In this document: positions 47,483 to 55,969 of the stretch, in pieces
Layout of the letters: each line of letters begins with the position of its first letter
Position numbering within the stretch: the first letter of the stretch is position 1
NCBI GenBank assembly: GCA_902489745.1
Contig: CABUBB010000002.1
Span: 62,001-126,000, forward strand
Direction of reading: 5' to 3'
From: Metaruminococcus_A sp003150405
Lineage (GTDB): Bacteria; Bacillota; Clostridia; Oscillospirales; Ruminococcaceae
Length of the DNA: 64,000 bases
Made by a program: the position numbers and the translations under genes
Notes under the pieces: generated by a model
Database searches by the model: none
Told to the model about the DNA's origin: nothing
What the model saw: the letters and a program-made list of their open reading frames with translations, nothing else

Positions 47483-48557
47483 AGTTGTAATAGCACCATA
47501 CCAGTTGTTTGGTATTTTATTTATTGGCAGGGTTCTCAGCTCGATGATGTATTCCCCTCTTACCCAGGAGTCCCTTACTCCGATGGGATACATTGTCGGA
47601 GCGACAATAGGCTTGTTGGTACAGGCGGCTATATTGGTGCCGTTTTTGTTGTTAAACCGCCACAGTCAAAATGAAGAGCTTATGAATACGGCGCTGCGTT
47701 CCACCGGAAAAACCGGCTATGCAGTTACCGTGCTTTATGCGGCCTTTTGCCTTGCTGCTGCGGCGTCTACCATGTGTGAAATTGCCTATTTTATGGATTC
47801 TTTTGCAAGGGATTACGATGTTATTTTTTACATTACAGTAATATTTGTAATTACGGTTTATATGGCGCGGCATGGGCTTCAAACAATTGCAAGGGTCGGT
47901 TTTATTATACTGGTCCTGCTTTTGTTTTCCCTCCTAGTTGCCGGTATTGGCGGGGTAAGCCACATGAATATTTATAACCTGGAACCGCTTGCGAGCGATT
48001 TTTGGAATGAGGTGTGGATGGGGACACGTCTTTACCTTTCAAACAACACGGAAGTGGTCCTGCTCATCCTTTTGGCGAATCATCTGAAAACCGGAGTTGG
48101 AAAAACAGCGTTGGGATTTATTGGCGCCAGTGCCGCGGCTTCAATATTTACAATGTTTCTATCCAGCACGGTTTTGGGAACCTTTCAAGAGCGGGTTGCC
48201 TTTCCGTTTTATACCATGTTCGCAAGCATTGACCTATTCGGGTTCCGAAGACTTGATGTTACTCAGCTCTACCTTTGGCTAATGATTGCAGCGATCAAAT
48301 CCGCGGCCTTTTTATATGTGGGAGTACGCAATTTGGAAGGACTTTTCCCGGTCAATAAGCGGCGACCATTATTCTGGATTGTTTCTGTCTTTATATTAGC
48401 AGCAATTCTTTGTCTGGGAAGTAGCACTTACCGTTTAATTCTTGGCGAGGCTGTACGCAATATTATACCAGTGCTGTTGCTGACCTTTATCTTGCCACTG
48501 GCAATGCTGCTCCTGAGTATCATCCAAAAGCGGAGGAACAAGCATGACCAAGCTTAA
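47475..48557 (+). CDS. gerAB: Spore germination permease subunit B (GerAB family)
   Basis: A 360-residue multi-helix membrane protein of the amino acid permease (APC) superfamily, GerAB branch, which binds the germinant. It starts with IAPYQLFGILFIGRVLSSMM and continues through about ten hydrophobic segments (AAILVPFLLL; VIFYITVIFVITVYMA; FIILVLLLFSLLVAGIGG; LVLTFILPLAMLLLSII-like end). The overlap with gerAA and the 14-base overlap with gerAC indicate one tightly coupled operon. The germinant cannot be predicted; the ribosome site is weak, as expected for coupling. Confidence 0.93.
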   Translation: MNRVVIAPYQLFGILFIGRVLSSMMYSPLTQESLTPMGYIVGATIGLLVQAAILVPFLLLNRHSQNEELMNTALRSTGKTGYAVTVLYAAFCLAAAASTMCEIAYFMDSFARDYDVIFYITVIFVITVYMARHGLQTIARVGFIILVLLLFSLLVAGIGGVSHMNIYNLEPLASDFWNEVWMGTRLYLSNNTEVVLLILLANHLKTGVGKTALGFIGASAAASIFTMFLSSTVLGTFQERVAFPFYTMFASIDLFGFRRLDVTQLYLWLMIAAIKSAAFLYVGVRNLEGLFPVNKRRPLFWIVSVFILAAILCLGSSTYRLILGEAVRNIIPVLLLTFILPLAMLLLSIIQKRRNKHDQA

Positions 48558-49716
48558 ACTTTTCTGTATAGCAGCAACGCTTTTTATCCTTTTAGGGATG
48601 CTGACAGGATGTGTTGAATCCAACGCTGTGGATCGGCGCGCTATTATACAGGTGATTGGAATGGATTACCAGAACGGTAAATTCAAAGCGACCCTTGAGT
48701 TTTTTGAATCCAAGGGCGGCGGCGATCAGCTTATTGATATTACACAGACCAACTCACGCATAGCAACTGGGGAAGGAATTACCGTTAACGCAGCTATTTC
48801 CAATGCTTCTTTCCCAAACGGAAAGGTACCGTTTTACGCACAAAGCAGTTTTTTGATTTTGGGGCGTGAACTGGCAGAAGAGAAAATGGATAATATCATG
48901 GAATTTGTCAATCACGATATTGATCTGCGGGTAGATACCCAAATTTATATTGCCGATGGCCGTGCGGAAGACGTAATCAGTGACAAGGTCGATCGCGGTG
49001 TGCTGCCCGGAGAGTTTTTGGAACGGATGAACGACGTATATTTTAGCAGCAGCCTGATTCCTCAGGTGCAGTACTATCAATTCGCCAACCATTATTACAG
49101 CAACTATCTGGCAGCCGCTCTTCCGTTAATTACAACCGAGGAAATTAATCAACAGGAGGAACCGGGAACAGGCGGATCGGAGCAAGCCGAAACCGGAGCA
49201 CCGAACCGTAAAATGGCGTATAAAGGTGTTGAAATTATTCAAAATAAGCAGGCGGTGGGCAGCTTGGACCTTGCGGCAACAAGGGGCATGCTGTGGCTGA
49301 CCGATCAGGTTTCGTCCACCGGAATTAACACGGTAATGGAGGATGGAACTCCTCTGTCAATGGATGTTCTTTCCAGTGAAACCATTGTAAAACCGGTTTA
49401 TAAGGAAGATGGCGGGATTCGCTTTGAAGTTCGGATTAATAACGTCGTCAATTTGTGGGAATACAAGTATGTTGATCTGGATTCTGTAAATACGGAGGAA
49501 TACCAAAAGCTGAACAGCCAGATCGCGCAGATCATCGAACAGGAATGCTGCCAAGCTTGGGAACAGGCTGTTCTTAACTATCATGCCGACATATTTGGCT
49601 ACGGGGATCGGCTGCGTTCGGCTTACCCTGCATTGGGAAATTGGCTTGACGAACACTGGGAAGAGACACTGCCGCAGGTGGAGCTGAAACTAGAGATCCA
49701 CAACCGTATTGAATAA
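48544..49716 (+). CDS. gerAC: Spore germination receptor lipoprotein subunit C (Ger(x)C family)
   Basis: A 390-residue lipoprotein. The signal peptide ends in lipobox MLTGC, then VESNAVDRRAIIQVIGMDYQ, the N-terminal hallmark of Ger(x)C. Domain 2 contains SSFLILGRELAEE and VDTQIYIADGRAEDVI. The C-terminal domain ends near LEIHNRIE, with the region VVNLWEYKYVD typical of family strands. It needs Lgt (a partial lgt lies at the right edge) for lipid attachment. Together with gerAA and gerAB it forms one complete receptor. No fourth D subunit gene is seen before the terminator. Confidence 0.93.
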   Translation: MTKLKLFCIAATLFILLGMLTGCVESNAVDRRAIIQVIGMDYQNGKFKATLEFFESKGGGDQLIDITQTNSRIATGEGITVNAAISNASFPNGKVPFYAQSSFLILGRELAEEKMDNIMEFVNHDIDLRVDTQIYIADGRAEDVISDKVDRGVLPGEFLERMNDVYFSSSLIPQVQYYQFANHYYSNYLAAALPLITTEEINQQEEPGTGGSEQAETGAPNRKMAYKGVEIIQNKQAVGSLDLAATRGMLWLTDQVSSTGINTVMEDGTPLSMDVLSSETIVKPVYKEDGGIRFEVRINNVVNLWEYKYVDLDSVNTEEYQKLNSQIAQIIEQECCQAWEQAVLNYHADIFGYGDRLRSAYPALGNWLDEHWEETLPQVELKLEIHNRIE

Positions 49717-49718
49717 AC

Positions 49719-49745
49719 AAGGCCCTGCTTTTACAGCAGGGCCTT
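49719..49745. terminator. Bidirectional terminator between gerAC and the glycosyltransferase gene
   Basis: An 11-bp stem AAGGCCCTGCT/AGCAGGGCCTT (49719-49729 with 49735-49745), 5-base loop. It lies 3 bases after the gerAC stop and 15 bases beyond the minus-strand glycosyltransferase stop. Confidence 0.82.
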
Positions 49746-49759
49746 CCTTGGGGTTTAAC

Positions 49760-50953
49760 CTATTTTTTGACCAGACCGTCTTCATCATAAGCACGTTGAT
49801 AGGCTTTGGAGTAGACGGTAATCAGGTAATTTGCAAGATTTTCACAGCCAGCCTGGTCAACCGATTCACGCACACTCTGGCGGAAGCGCTCTTTTTCTTC
49901 GGGGGATTGATCCCGGAACAGCAGAAGGTAGTTGTACATTTCATCCGCATCGTGATAGATATAACCGTTAACGCCATTGCGAACCTGCCCTTCGTTGAGC
50001 GGATCATAGCGATGCAAAACCGGTAAGCCGGTTGCCATTGCTTCAAGCATGGAAATGGAGTTTGTATCCGACAGAGAGGCGGTAATGTAAAGGTCACAGG
50101 CGGCATAGTAAGGCGGGAGTTCGTCATGTTCCACCTTTCCGGTGAAAACTACCATATTTTCAATACCAAGATCTTTGGAGAGCTCACGGAGCTCCTGTTC
50201 CGAAGGGCCGCCGCCAATGATAAACAGCTTCATGTTATCCTCGTGTTTAACCTTTTTGGCCCAGTAGCGCAATAAAACATCAACGCTTTTTTCACGCCCC
50301 AAACGGCCGCAGAAGCAGACCAGCATGGTGTCGTCCTCAATTTGGTATTTATGGCGGAAGGCTTCCTTTTTTGATTCGTCGATGTTATGTGGCTGGAAAA
50401 TATCCAGTTCAACCGGATTGGGAATAACGTTGACATCTTTATCAATGCCGCAGCTGCGGAAATACTCCTCCACCTTCTTGGAGGGCCCAGTTAAGGCAGA
50501 AGCATTATTGGCGAGAAAACGGGCGTATTTGCGGCTTGTCTTTTTCACAAATGGAATGAATGGCCGAGGTGCAATGTAGTAAAGATAATCGTCATACATG
50601 GTGTGAAGGGTATAGACAAGCGGCACTTTGAGGCGCTTGGCAATCATCGCGCCGGAAAAACCAATGCCGAACTCGTTGTGAATGTGGATAATATCCGGAT
50701 CGAATCGCTTAATGAGTTTCAAGCGGGTGGAACTGACGGGGGTAGCAAGCCCGTAATCGTAAAAACGTTTAAAGCTTTTGGCCGGGCAGTGCAAAATACC
50801 GTCGCGGATATAATGACGTTTCGCATTGGTATCGGCTGTGACAACCAGTACTTCGTGCCCTAGCTTTTCAAGCCCTTCCTTTAAAACTTTAACATGTGTG
50901 ACAACTCCGTTGATATATGGCAGATAGGTTTCCGTGAATAAAGCAACTTTCAT
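49760..50953 (-). CDS. GT4-family glycosyltransferase
   Basis: A 397-residue GT-B enzyme. The N-terminal acceptor domain starts FTETYLPYINGVVTHVKVL, the donor domain has CFCGRLGREKSVDVLL and IGGGPSEQEL, and the sugar-nucleotide loop is SLSDTNSISMLEAMATGLPV, with Glu in the usual E-x7-E place and Asp in the other. It resembles processive diacylglycerol glucosyltransferases (glycolipid and lipoteichoic anchor synthesis) and PimB-like enzymes; the acceptor cannot be told. No signal peptide; likely peripheral at the membrane. It faces gerAC and is separated by a terminator. Confidence 0.88.
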   Translation of the reverse strand: MKVALFTETYLPYINGVVTHVKVLKEGLEKLGHEVLVVTADTNAKRHYIRDGILHCPAKSFKRFYDYGLATPVSSTRLKLIKRFDPDIIHIHNEFGIGFSGAMIAKRLKVPLVYTLHTMYDDYLYYIAPRPFIPFVKKTSRKYARFLANNASALTGPSKKVEEYFRSCGIDKDVNVIPNPVELDIFQPHNIDESKKEAFRHKYQIEDDTMLVCFCGRLGREKSVDVLLRYWAKKVKHEDNMKLFIIGGGPSEQELRELSKDLGIENMVVFTGKVEHDELPPYYAACDLYITASLSDTNSISMLEAMATGLPVLHRYDPLNEGQVRNGVNGYIYHDADEMYNYLLLFRDQSPEEKERFRQSVRESVDQAGCENLANYLITVYSKAYQRAYDEDGLVKK

Positions 50954-51197
50954 TTTGACCCTCCACTATTTTGTATTTATTTTGACTATTTAAGTGCCGG
51001 TGAAGCAACTTGCCGTAAAATAATAGAATGCAGTTACAAAAAGAAAAGCTTTGCCCAAATCCGACCGTTTTTTGGGCAGCGCAAAAGGGGGAAAACAAAT
51101 TTATTATTTTCATTATAACATCTTTGTTGCAAAATGTAAAAGGCGGATTGTCCGTGAAGTTTCGAACGGTAAAATTGAGAAATTAGAAGTGCGAAGG
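50954..51197. other. Intergenic region between divergent glycosyltransferase and hprK genes
   Basis: No gene is seen. An 8-bp dyad TGCCCAAA/TTTGGGCA (51052-51059 with 51071-51078) is followed, on the minus strand, by AAGCTTTTCTTTT and could be a weak hairpin. No good sigma-A promoter for the minus-strand gene was found. Confidence 0.4.
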
Positions 51198-51226
51198 TTG
51201 AACGGATTTGGGGTTTCGTGTATAAT
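51198..51226 (+). promoter_or_regulatory. Promoter of the hprK operon
   Basis: TTGAAC (51198-51203), 17-base spacer, perfect TATAAT (51221-51226). The hprK start is 51 bases downstream. Confidence 0.72.
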
Positions 51227-51276
51227 AAGAATATCATTAACAACGCTGAACCTGCTTTGACAGGGTGGAGGTTTCA

Positions 51277-52236
51277 ATGGCTACTTATTCCGTTACCTTA
51301 CAGAAACTCATCAAAGAATTGGGACTTGAGCCCATCTATCTGCCGGAAGATGAATCCAAGCTGCTTATCACTTCTGCGGATGTTAACCGCCCCGGTTTGC
51401 ATCTCTCTGGTTTCGTGGAGTATTTTGAGCCTTCACGCGTGCAGATTACCGGTAAAATGGAGTTTGCTTATTTAGAATCGCTCGATCCGACTATGCGGAA
51501 AGAACGGATTTTTTCACTCTTTTCTAAAAAAATTCCTGCACTGGTGGTGACGAGAAGCCTTCCCGTTTTTCCGGAGATGGTGGAAGCGGCCAGAGAGTAC
51601 CGGGTACCTCTGCTGCGTACAACCGATTCAACCTCCAGTTTTATGTCCAGCCTTATATCCATTCTCAATGTAGAGCTTGCCCCCCGCATTACACGGCATG
51701 GCGTGCTGGTTGAAGTTTATGGTGAAGGCATGCTGTTGCTAGGTGAAAGCGGCGTTGGTAAAAGCGAGACAGCGGTGGAACTGGTCAAGCGTGGGCACCG
51801 TTTGATTGCGGATGATGCAGTGGAGATTCGCAAGGTGTCCAACCGTACGCTGGTCGGCACCTCACCGGAAAACATCCGTCATTTTTTGGAGATGCGCGGG
51901 GTTGGTATTATCAATGCCCGTCGTTTATTTGGTATGGGCGCGGTTAAAATAACCGAGAAGGTAGATTTGATTGTCCAGCTTGAAATTTGGGATCCAACTA
52001 AAACCTATGATCGTATGGGAATGGATAACGAGTACCTTAACATTCTTGGCATTGATATACCAGCAATAACAATTCCGGTGAAACCGGGCCGTAACCTAGC
52101 TATTATTCTTGAAGTGGCTGCAATGAACAATCGTCAGAAAAAAATGGGCTATAATGCAGCGCAGGAGTTGCTGCAGCGTCTTGGGATGGAAGGCTCTGAC
52201 CCTAATGTATCCACCCAAAATTGGGACTTCTATTGA
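51277..52236 (+). CDS. hprK: HPr kinase/phosphorylase
   Basis: A 319-residue bifunctional enzyme that phosphorylates HPr on Ser46 and removes it, controlling carbon catabolite repression. The N-terminal domain (to about residue 130) is followed by Walker A LLGESGVGKSETAVELVKRG and the signature LEMRGVGIINARRLFGMGAV. VKPGRNLAIILEVAAMNNRQK is the C-terminal helix that mediates HPr contact. ATG 51277 is preferred over ATG 51265 because GGTGGAGG (51265-51272 region) is its ribosome site. The family's standard next genes (php, murB, rapZ) follow. Confidence 0.96.
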   Translation: MATYSVTLQKLIKELGLEPIYLPEDESKLLITSADVNRPGLHLSGFVEYFEPSRVQITGKMEFAYLESLDPTMRKERIFSLFSKKIPALVVTRSLPVFPEMVEAAREYRVPLLRTTDSTSSFMSSLISILNVELAPRITRHGVLVEVYGEGMLLLGESGVGKSETAVELVKRGHRLIADDAVEIRKVSNRTLVGTSPENIRHFLEMRGVGIINARRLFGMGAVKITEKVDLIVQLEIWDPTKTYDRMGMDNEYLNILGIDIPAITIPVKPGRNLAIILEVAAMNNRQKKMGYNAAQELLQRLGMEGSDPNVSTQNWDFY

Positions 52237-52277
52237 TTGAACAGGTGCCATATTTATAAATAAGAAAGGAAAACAGG

Positions 52278-53006
52278 ATGGTTCAAATTATAGCGGATAC
52301 CCACTGCCACACCGTTGCCTCATCCCATGCATACAGCACGGTGGATGAAAACGCTGCTTACGCCGCTTCCGTAGGTATGAAAGTGCTTGCAATTACCGAT
52401 CATGCGCCGGCAATGCCGGATGCTCCGCACCTATGGCATTTTTATAATCTGGTTGTATTGCCGCGTACTATTTCGGGTGTTGTTGTTTTACGCGGTGCGG
52501 AGGCCAATATCGTTGATTATGAGGGAAACCTTGATTTGGACAACACCTGTTATTCGCGTTTGGATTGGATTAATGCTTCGTTCCATACACAGAGCTGTAA
52601 GCCGGGGACGGTGGAGGAGCATACCCGTGCATATCTCAATGTGGCGAAAAATCCGTATGTTGACGTTATTGCGCATAGTGGAACCGAGGAATTCCGCTAT
52701 GATTATGAAACTGCTGTAAAAATTTTTAAAGAGTACGGCAAGCTGGTTGAAATCAACGAGGCGTCTCAACGGGTGCGCAGGGGCGCGGCCAAAAATTGTG
52801 CAGAAATTGCGCGCCTTTGCAAGAAATATGAAGTGCGCATAGTGGTCAATAGCGATGCACATTATAAAACGTCGCTGGGAACTTACTCGAAGTCTCTGAA
52901 GATGCTTGAGGAAATTGGGTTTCCGGAACGGCTGATTTTGAACGCGGATGCGGAACGTTTTGGCGAATATGTTTATGAAAAGCGGGGCATCAAATTATTC
53001 GATTGA
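52278..53006 (+). CDS. PHP-domain phosphatase (YcdX-like)
   Basis: A 242-residue metal-dependent phosphoesterase. PHP-type metal ligands are visible: ADTHCHTVASSHAYST, LAITDHAPAMP, VLRGAEANI, VIAHSG and VVNSDAHYKTS. The same position between hprK and murB is taken by this family in many Clostridia. Substrate is unknown; a role in wall or sugar metabolism is inferred only from position. RBS AGAAAGGAAA precedes the ATG. murB follows after 11 bases. Confidence 0.9.
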   Translation: MVQIIADTHCHTVASSHAYSTVDENAAYAASVGMKVLAITDHAPAMPDAPHLWHFYNLVVLPRTISGVVVLRGAEANIVDYEGNLDLDNTCYSRLDWINASFHTQSCKPGTVEEHTRAYLNVAKNPYVDVIAHSGTEEFRYDYETAVKIFKEYGKLVEINEASQRVRRGAAKNCAEIARLCKKYEVRIVVNSDAHYKTSLGTYSKSLKMLEEIGFPERLILNADAERFGEYVYEKRGIKLFD

Positions 53007-53017
53007 CGGAGGTATCG

Positions 53018-53926
53018 ATGGAGGCAATCAAGCTGCTGGATGAATATGCGCAGGCGTTGGGGTGTGAAATCCGAAAGGATGTACCCATGCGGGATTACAC
53101 GACATTTAAAATCGGTGGAGCCTGCGAGCGCTTGGTGGAGCCGTCATCGGTCGAGCAGATTTCCGGAGTACTTGCTTTTTGCAGGGAGCATGGTATTCCG
53201 CTCACCCTTGTGGGCAACGGCTCCAACCTTTTGGTTTCCGACACTGGAATACCAGGCTGTGTTTTGCACCTTGGGAATCTTTTTTCCAACATTACGCTGG
53301 AAGAAAATAACATTGTATGTTGCGAGGCGGGTGCGAGTTTGGCGAAGGCTTGTGTTTTTGCACAGAAATTTGCACTTTCCGGATTGGAGTTCGCTTATGG
53401 CATTCCAGGTTCGGTTGGCGGTGCAGCTTATATGAATGCTGGCGCCTATGGCGGGGAGGTAAAGGATGTTATTCTTTCCTGCGAACACGTCGATGAATCT
53501 GGAAAGCAAAACCGCTTTACGGCAAACGAACTGCAATTTTCTTACCGGCACAGCATTTATTCAGAGAAACCCTACTGCATTACCCGAATTCGCTTTCGGT
53601 TGACGCTTGGTAATCGCGAAGAGATCCGGAATAAAATGGAGGATTTTATGGGGCGGCGCAGAGCGAAGCAGCCGCTTGAATACCCAAGTGCGGGGAGTAC
53701 CTTTAAGCGGCCGGAAGGGGCGTATGCGTCGGCATTGATTGACCAGTGCGGTCTGAAAGGCTTTTCGGTTGGCGGTGCGAGGGTGAGCGAAAAACACGCG
53801 GGCTTTGTTATCAATGCAGGCGGTGCAACCTATGCCGATGTGCGGGAACTGATTTGCCGGGTCACTGGTGTTGTGAAGGAAAAAACAGGCTTTGTTTTGG
53901 AGCCTGAGGTGAAAATCATTCCCTAA
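53018..53926 (+). CDS. murB: UDP-N-acetylmuramate dehydrogenase
   Basis: A 302-residue FAD enzyme that reduces UDP-GlcNAc-enolpyruvate to UDP-MurNAc with NADPH for cell-wall synthesis. FAD-binding motifs LVGNGSNLLVSD and GIPGSVGGAAYMNAGAYGG are present. Active-site YPSAGSTFKRPEG (Ser proton donor), KHAGFVINAGGAT and the C-terminal LEPEVKII are intact. It is the type IIb form, lacking the Tyr loop of E. coli MurB. ATG 53018 follows GGAGG; an in-frame ATG at 53003 has no ribosome site. Confidence 0.96.
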   Translation: MEAIKLLDEYAQALGCEIRKDVPMRDYTTFKIGGACERLVEPSSVEQISGVLAFCREHGIPLTLVGNGSNLLVSDTGIPGCVLHLGNLFSNITLEENNIVCCEAGASLAKACVFAQKFALSGLEFAYGIPGSVGGAAYMNAGAYGGEVKDVILSCEHVDESGKQNRFTANELQFSYRHSIYSEKPYCITRIRFRLTLGNREEIRNKMEDFMGRRRAKQPLEYPSAGSTFKRPEGAYASALIDQCGLKGFSVGGARVSEKHAGFVINAGGATYADVRELICRVTGVVKEKTGFVLEPEVKIIP

Positions 53927-53951
53927 CGGGTATGTGAAATGTGAGGAATAT

Positions 53952-54809
53952 ATGGATTTTGTCATCATTACCGGGCTGTCCGGTGCTGGAAAATCCCGTG
54001 CGATTGACGCTTTAGAGGATATTGGCTTTTACTGTGTGGATAATATGCCTCCCTCGCTTATTCCAAAATTTGCGGATTTGTGCTATCAATCCGGGGGCAA
54101 GGTAAATCGTGTGGCGATTGTAACCGATATCCGCGGTGGTGATTTCTTTGAGGATTTTTTCCAGGAACTGGATTATATGAAAAGCAAAGAAGTCAAGTAT
54201 AAAATCTTGTTCCTTGATGCTTCTGATACGGTGCTGATTAACCGTTACAAGGAAACGAGAAGGAGGCACCCGCTTACCGATATGTTTAACGGTTCAGTGG
54301 AGCTTGCTATTAAAGCGGAGCGCAAAATTCTAATGCCTGCTCGAGAGCGTGCTGATTATGTAGTGGACACTTCGTTGTTGACAGCGCAGCAGCTCAAACA
54401 GAAAATTATGGGAATTTTCTCAACCAGTAATACCGAGGGAATGCTTATTGACTGCATGTCGTTTGGTTTTAAATATGGCATTCCGGCAGAAGCGGATTTA
54501 GTTTTTGATGTACGCTGCCTGCCGAATCCTTTTTATATTGATGAATTGAAGCTGAAAACCGGGTTAAACAAAGAAGTGCGTGATTATGTAATGCAGTCTG
54601 AAAAATCGGTTGAACTATTGGCAAGACTCACGGATTTGGTGGATTTTCTGCTCCCTATGTACCGGGATGAGGGGAAAAGCCATTTGGTTATTGCGGTTGG
54701 CTGTACTGGCGGCAAACATCGGTCGGTGACTTTTGCGGAGAATATCTACAAACATTTGAGCAGCATGGGGCTGAGAACGACGGTCAATCACCGAGATATT
54801 ACTAAATAA
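53952..54809 (+). CDS. rapZ: RNase adapter protein RapZ (YvcJ)
   Basis: A 285-residue nucleotide-binding protein. Walker A is ITGLSGAGKSRAIDALEDIG, followed by FYCVDNMPPSLIPKF and VDIRGGDFF-like TDIRGGDFF. The C-terminal domain has SFGFKYGIPAEADLVFDVR and VAVGCTGGKHRSVTFAENI. In enterobacteria RapZ controls GlmS through small RNAs; in Firmicutes YvcJ binds a glucosamine-6-phosphate-like signal and affects competence. It follows murB by 25 bases. The usual next gene, yvcK/mgfK, is not found before whiA. Confidence 0.94.
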   Translation: MDFVIITGLSGAGKSRAIDALEDIGFYCVDNMPPSLIPKFADLCYQSGGKVNRVAIVTDIRGGDFFEDFFQELDYMKSKEVKYKILFLDASDTVLINRYKETRRRHPLTDMFNGSVELAIKAERKILMPARERADYVVDTSLLTAQQLKQKIMGIFSTSNTEGMLIDCMSFGFKYGIPAEADLVFDVRCLPNPFYIDELKLKTGLNKEVRDYVMQSEKSVELLARLTDLVDFLLPMYRDEGKSHLVIAVGCTGGKHRSVTFAENIYKHLSSMGLRTTVNHRDITK

Positions 54810-55033
54810 TATAGGTGCAATGCCAAAATTAATTTACATTGGTCGCTTTTCATGTGCTGCAAAATTTGTGTGCGGTAAATTACTTTGAAATTGTGCTCAC
54901 TGAATGTATTGAATATGTGGTTTAATTTGTAATGTGTTTCGTCTGGATTTTGGCATAACAGCGGAATCAAATTGTAAAAGCCGTTAGAGCTGACGTGGAT
55001 TGGTATTTCTGAGTGCTGAAAGGGGAGAGAAAT
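54810..55033. other. Gap between rapZ and whiA where yvcK usually lies
   Basis: About 220 AT-rich bases with no gene. In Bacillus and many Clostridia, yvcK lies between these two genes. No remnant of it was recognised. Confidence 0.4.
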
Positions 55034-55969
55034 GTGTCGTTTTCCGGGGATGTTAAAAAGGAACTGGCGCAGGCCTCTCTTTCCTGTCAAAATTGTAAAC
55101 GTGCTATGCTGTATGGGATATTTTTGTTTAGTCGGGCAAGCCATGAACATCGTATTTTAATGCATACGGAAAACAAACATGTGGCGGATTGTTATGTGGA
55201 TTTGCTCACCGAATTAACCGGCTCAATTGTGACGGTGTTTATCAACGATTATGTATCACAAAAAAAGCGGCGCAGTTATTCGGTGACCGTTGAACATGAA
55301 CAGGATATCCAGGGCTTATACCGCATGTTTTGCATAGAACCAGACGCGCCGTTGGCGCTTAACAGCCGTTTGTTTAAACGGGATTGCTGTGTACAGGCAT
55401 TTGTGCGCGGCGCTTTTTTAGCCTGTGGCAGTGTTACCGACCCGAATAAGGAATACCATCTGGAATTTTCGGTGCCATCCCTTTCGCTGGCGGAAGGATT
55501 GCTCTCACTTCTCCAGGAACACGGTATCCCCATTAAGCTGGCAAGCCGCAAGGGGATAAGGCTGCTGTACTTAAAGGAAAGCGAGCCAATTGAGGACCTG
55601 CTTACTTATATGGGGGCGGTGAACAATTCGCTAGAACTGATGAATGTTAAAATATATAAAGACGTCCGCAATAAGGTCAACCGGGTGACCAACTGCGAAA
55701 CGGCAAACATTGAAAAAACAGTGAATGCCGCCGCCGGGCAGGTTGAGGCTATCCGTCTGATTGAACAGACCCTTGGGTTGGACGAACTGCCGGAGGATCT
55801 GCGTGAAGTTGCCGGACTACGGTTGGAAAATCCGGATATGTCGTTGCGGGAGCTTTGTCAGTCGCTGGTGGAACCGATTAGCCGCAGCGGAGTAAATCAT
55901 CGTCTGAAACGCCTGATGGCGATTGCGGATGAAATACGGGAAAAGAAAAAGGCTGGGAGTGAGCGATGA
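55034..55969 (+). CDS. whiA: DNA-binding protein WhiA
   Basis: A 311-residue protein with an N-terminal LAGLIDADG-like half (FSGDVKKELAQASLSCQNCK; RGAFLACGSVTDPNKEYHLE) and a C-terminal helix-turn-helix region (LREVAGLRLENPDMSLREL; ISRSGVNHRLKRLMAIAD). In Bacillus it affects division and chromosome segregation; in Streptomyces it activates sporulation genes. The start is GTG 55034, 4-6 bases after AGGGGAGAG. A longer frame with ATG 55013 overlaps that ribosome site. It overlaps dnaE by 4 bases. Confidence 0.95.
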   Translation: MSFSGDVKKELAQASLSCQNCKRAMLYGIFLFSRASHEHRILMHTENKHVADCYVDLLTELTGSIVTVFINDYVSQKKRRSYSVTVEHEQDIQGLYRMFCIEPDAPLALNSRLFKRDCCVQAFVRGAFLACGSVTDPNKEYHLEFSVPSLSLAEGLLSLLQEHGIPIKLASRKGIRLLYLKESEPIEDLLTYMGAVNNSLELMNVKIYKDVRNKVNRVTNCETANIEKTVNAAAGQVEAIRLIEQTLGLDELPEDLREVAGLRLENPDMSLRELCQSLVEPISRSGVNHRLKRLMAIADEIREKKKAGSER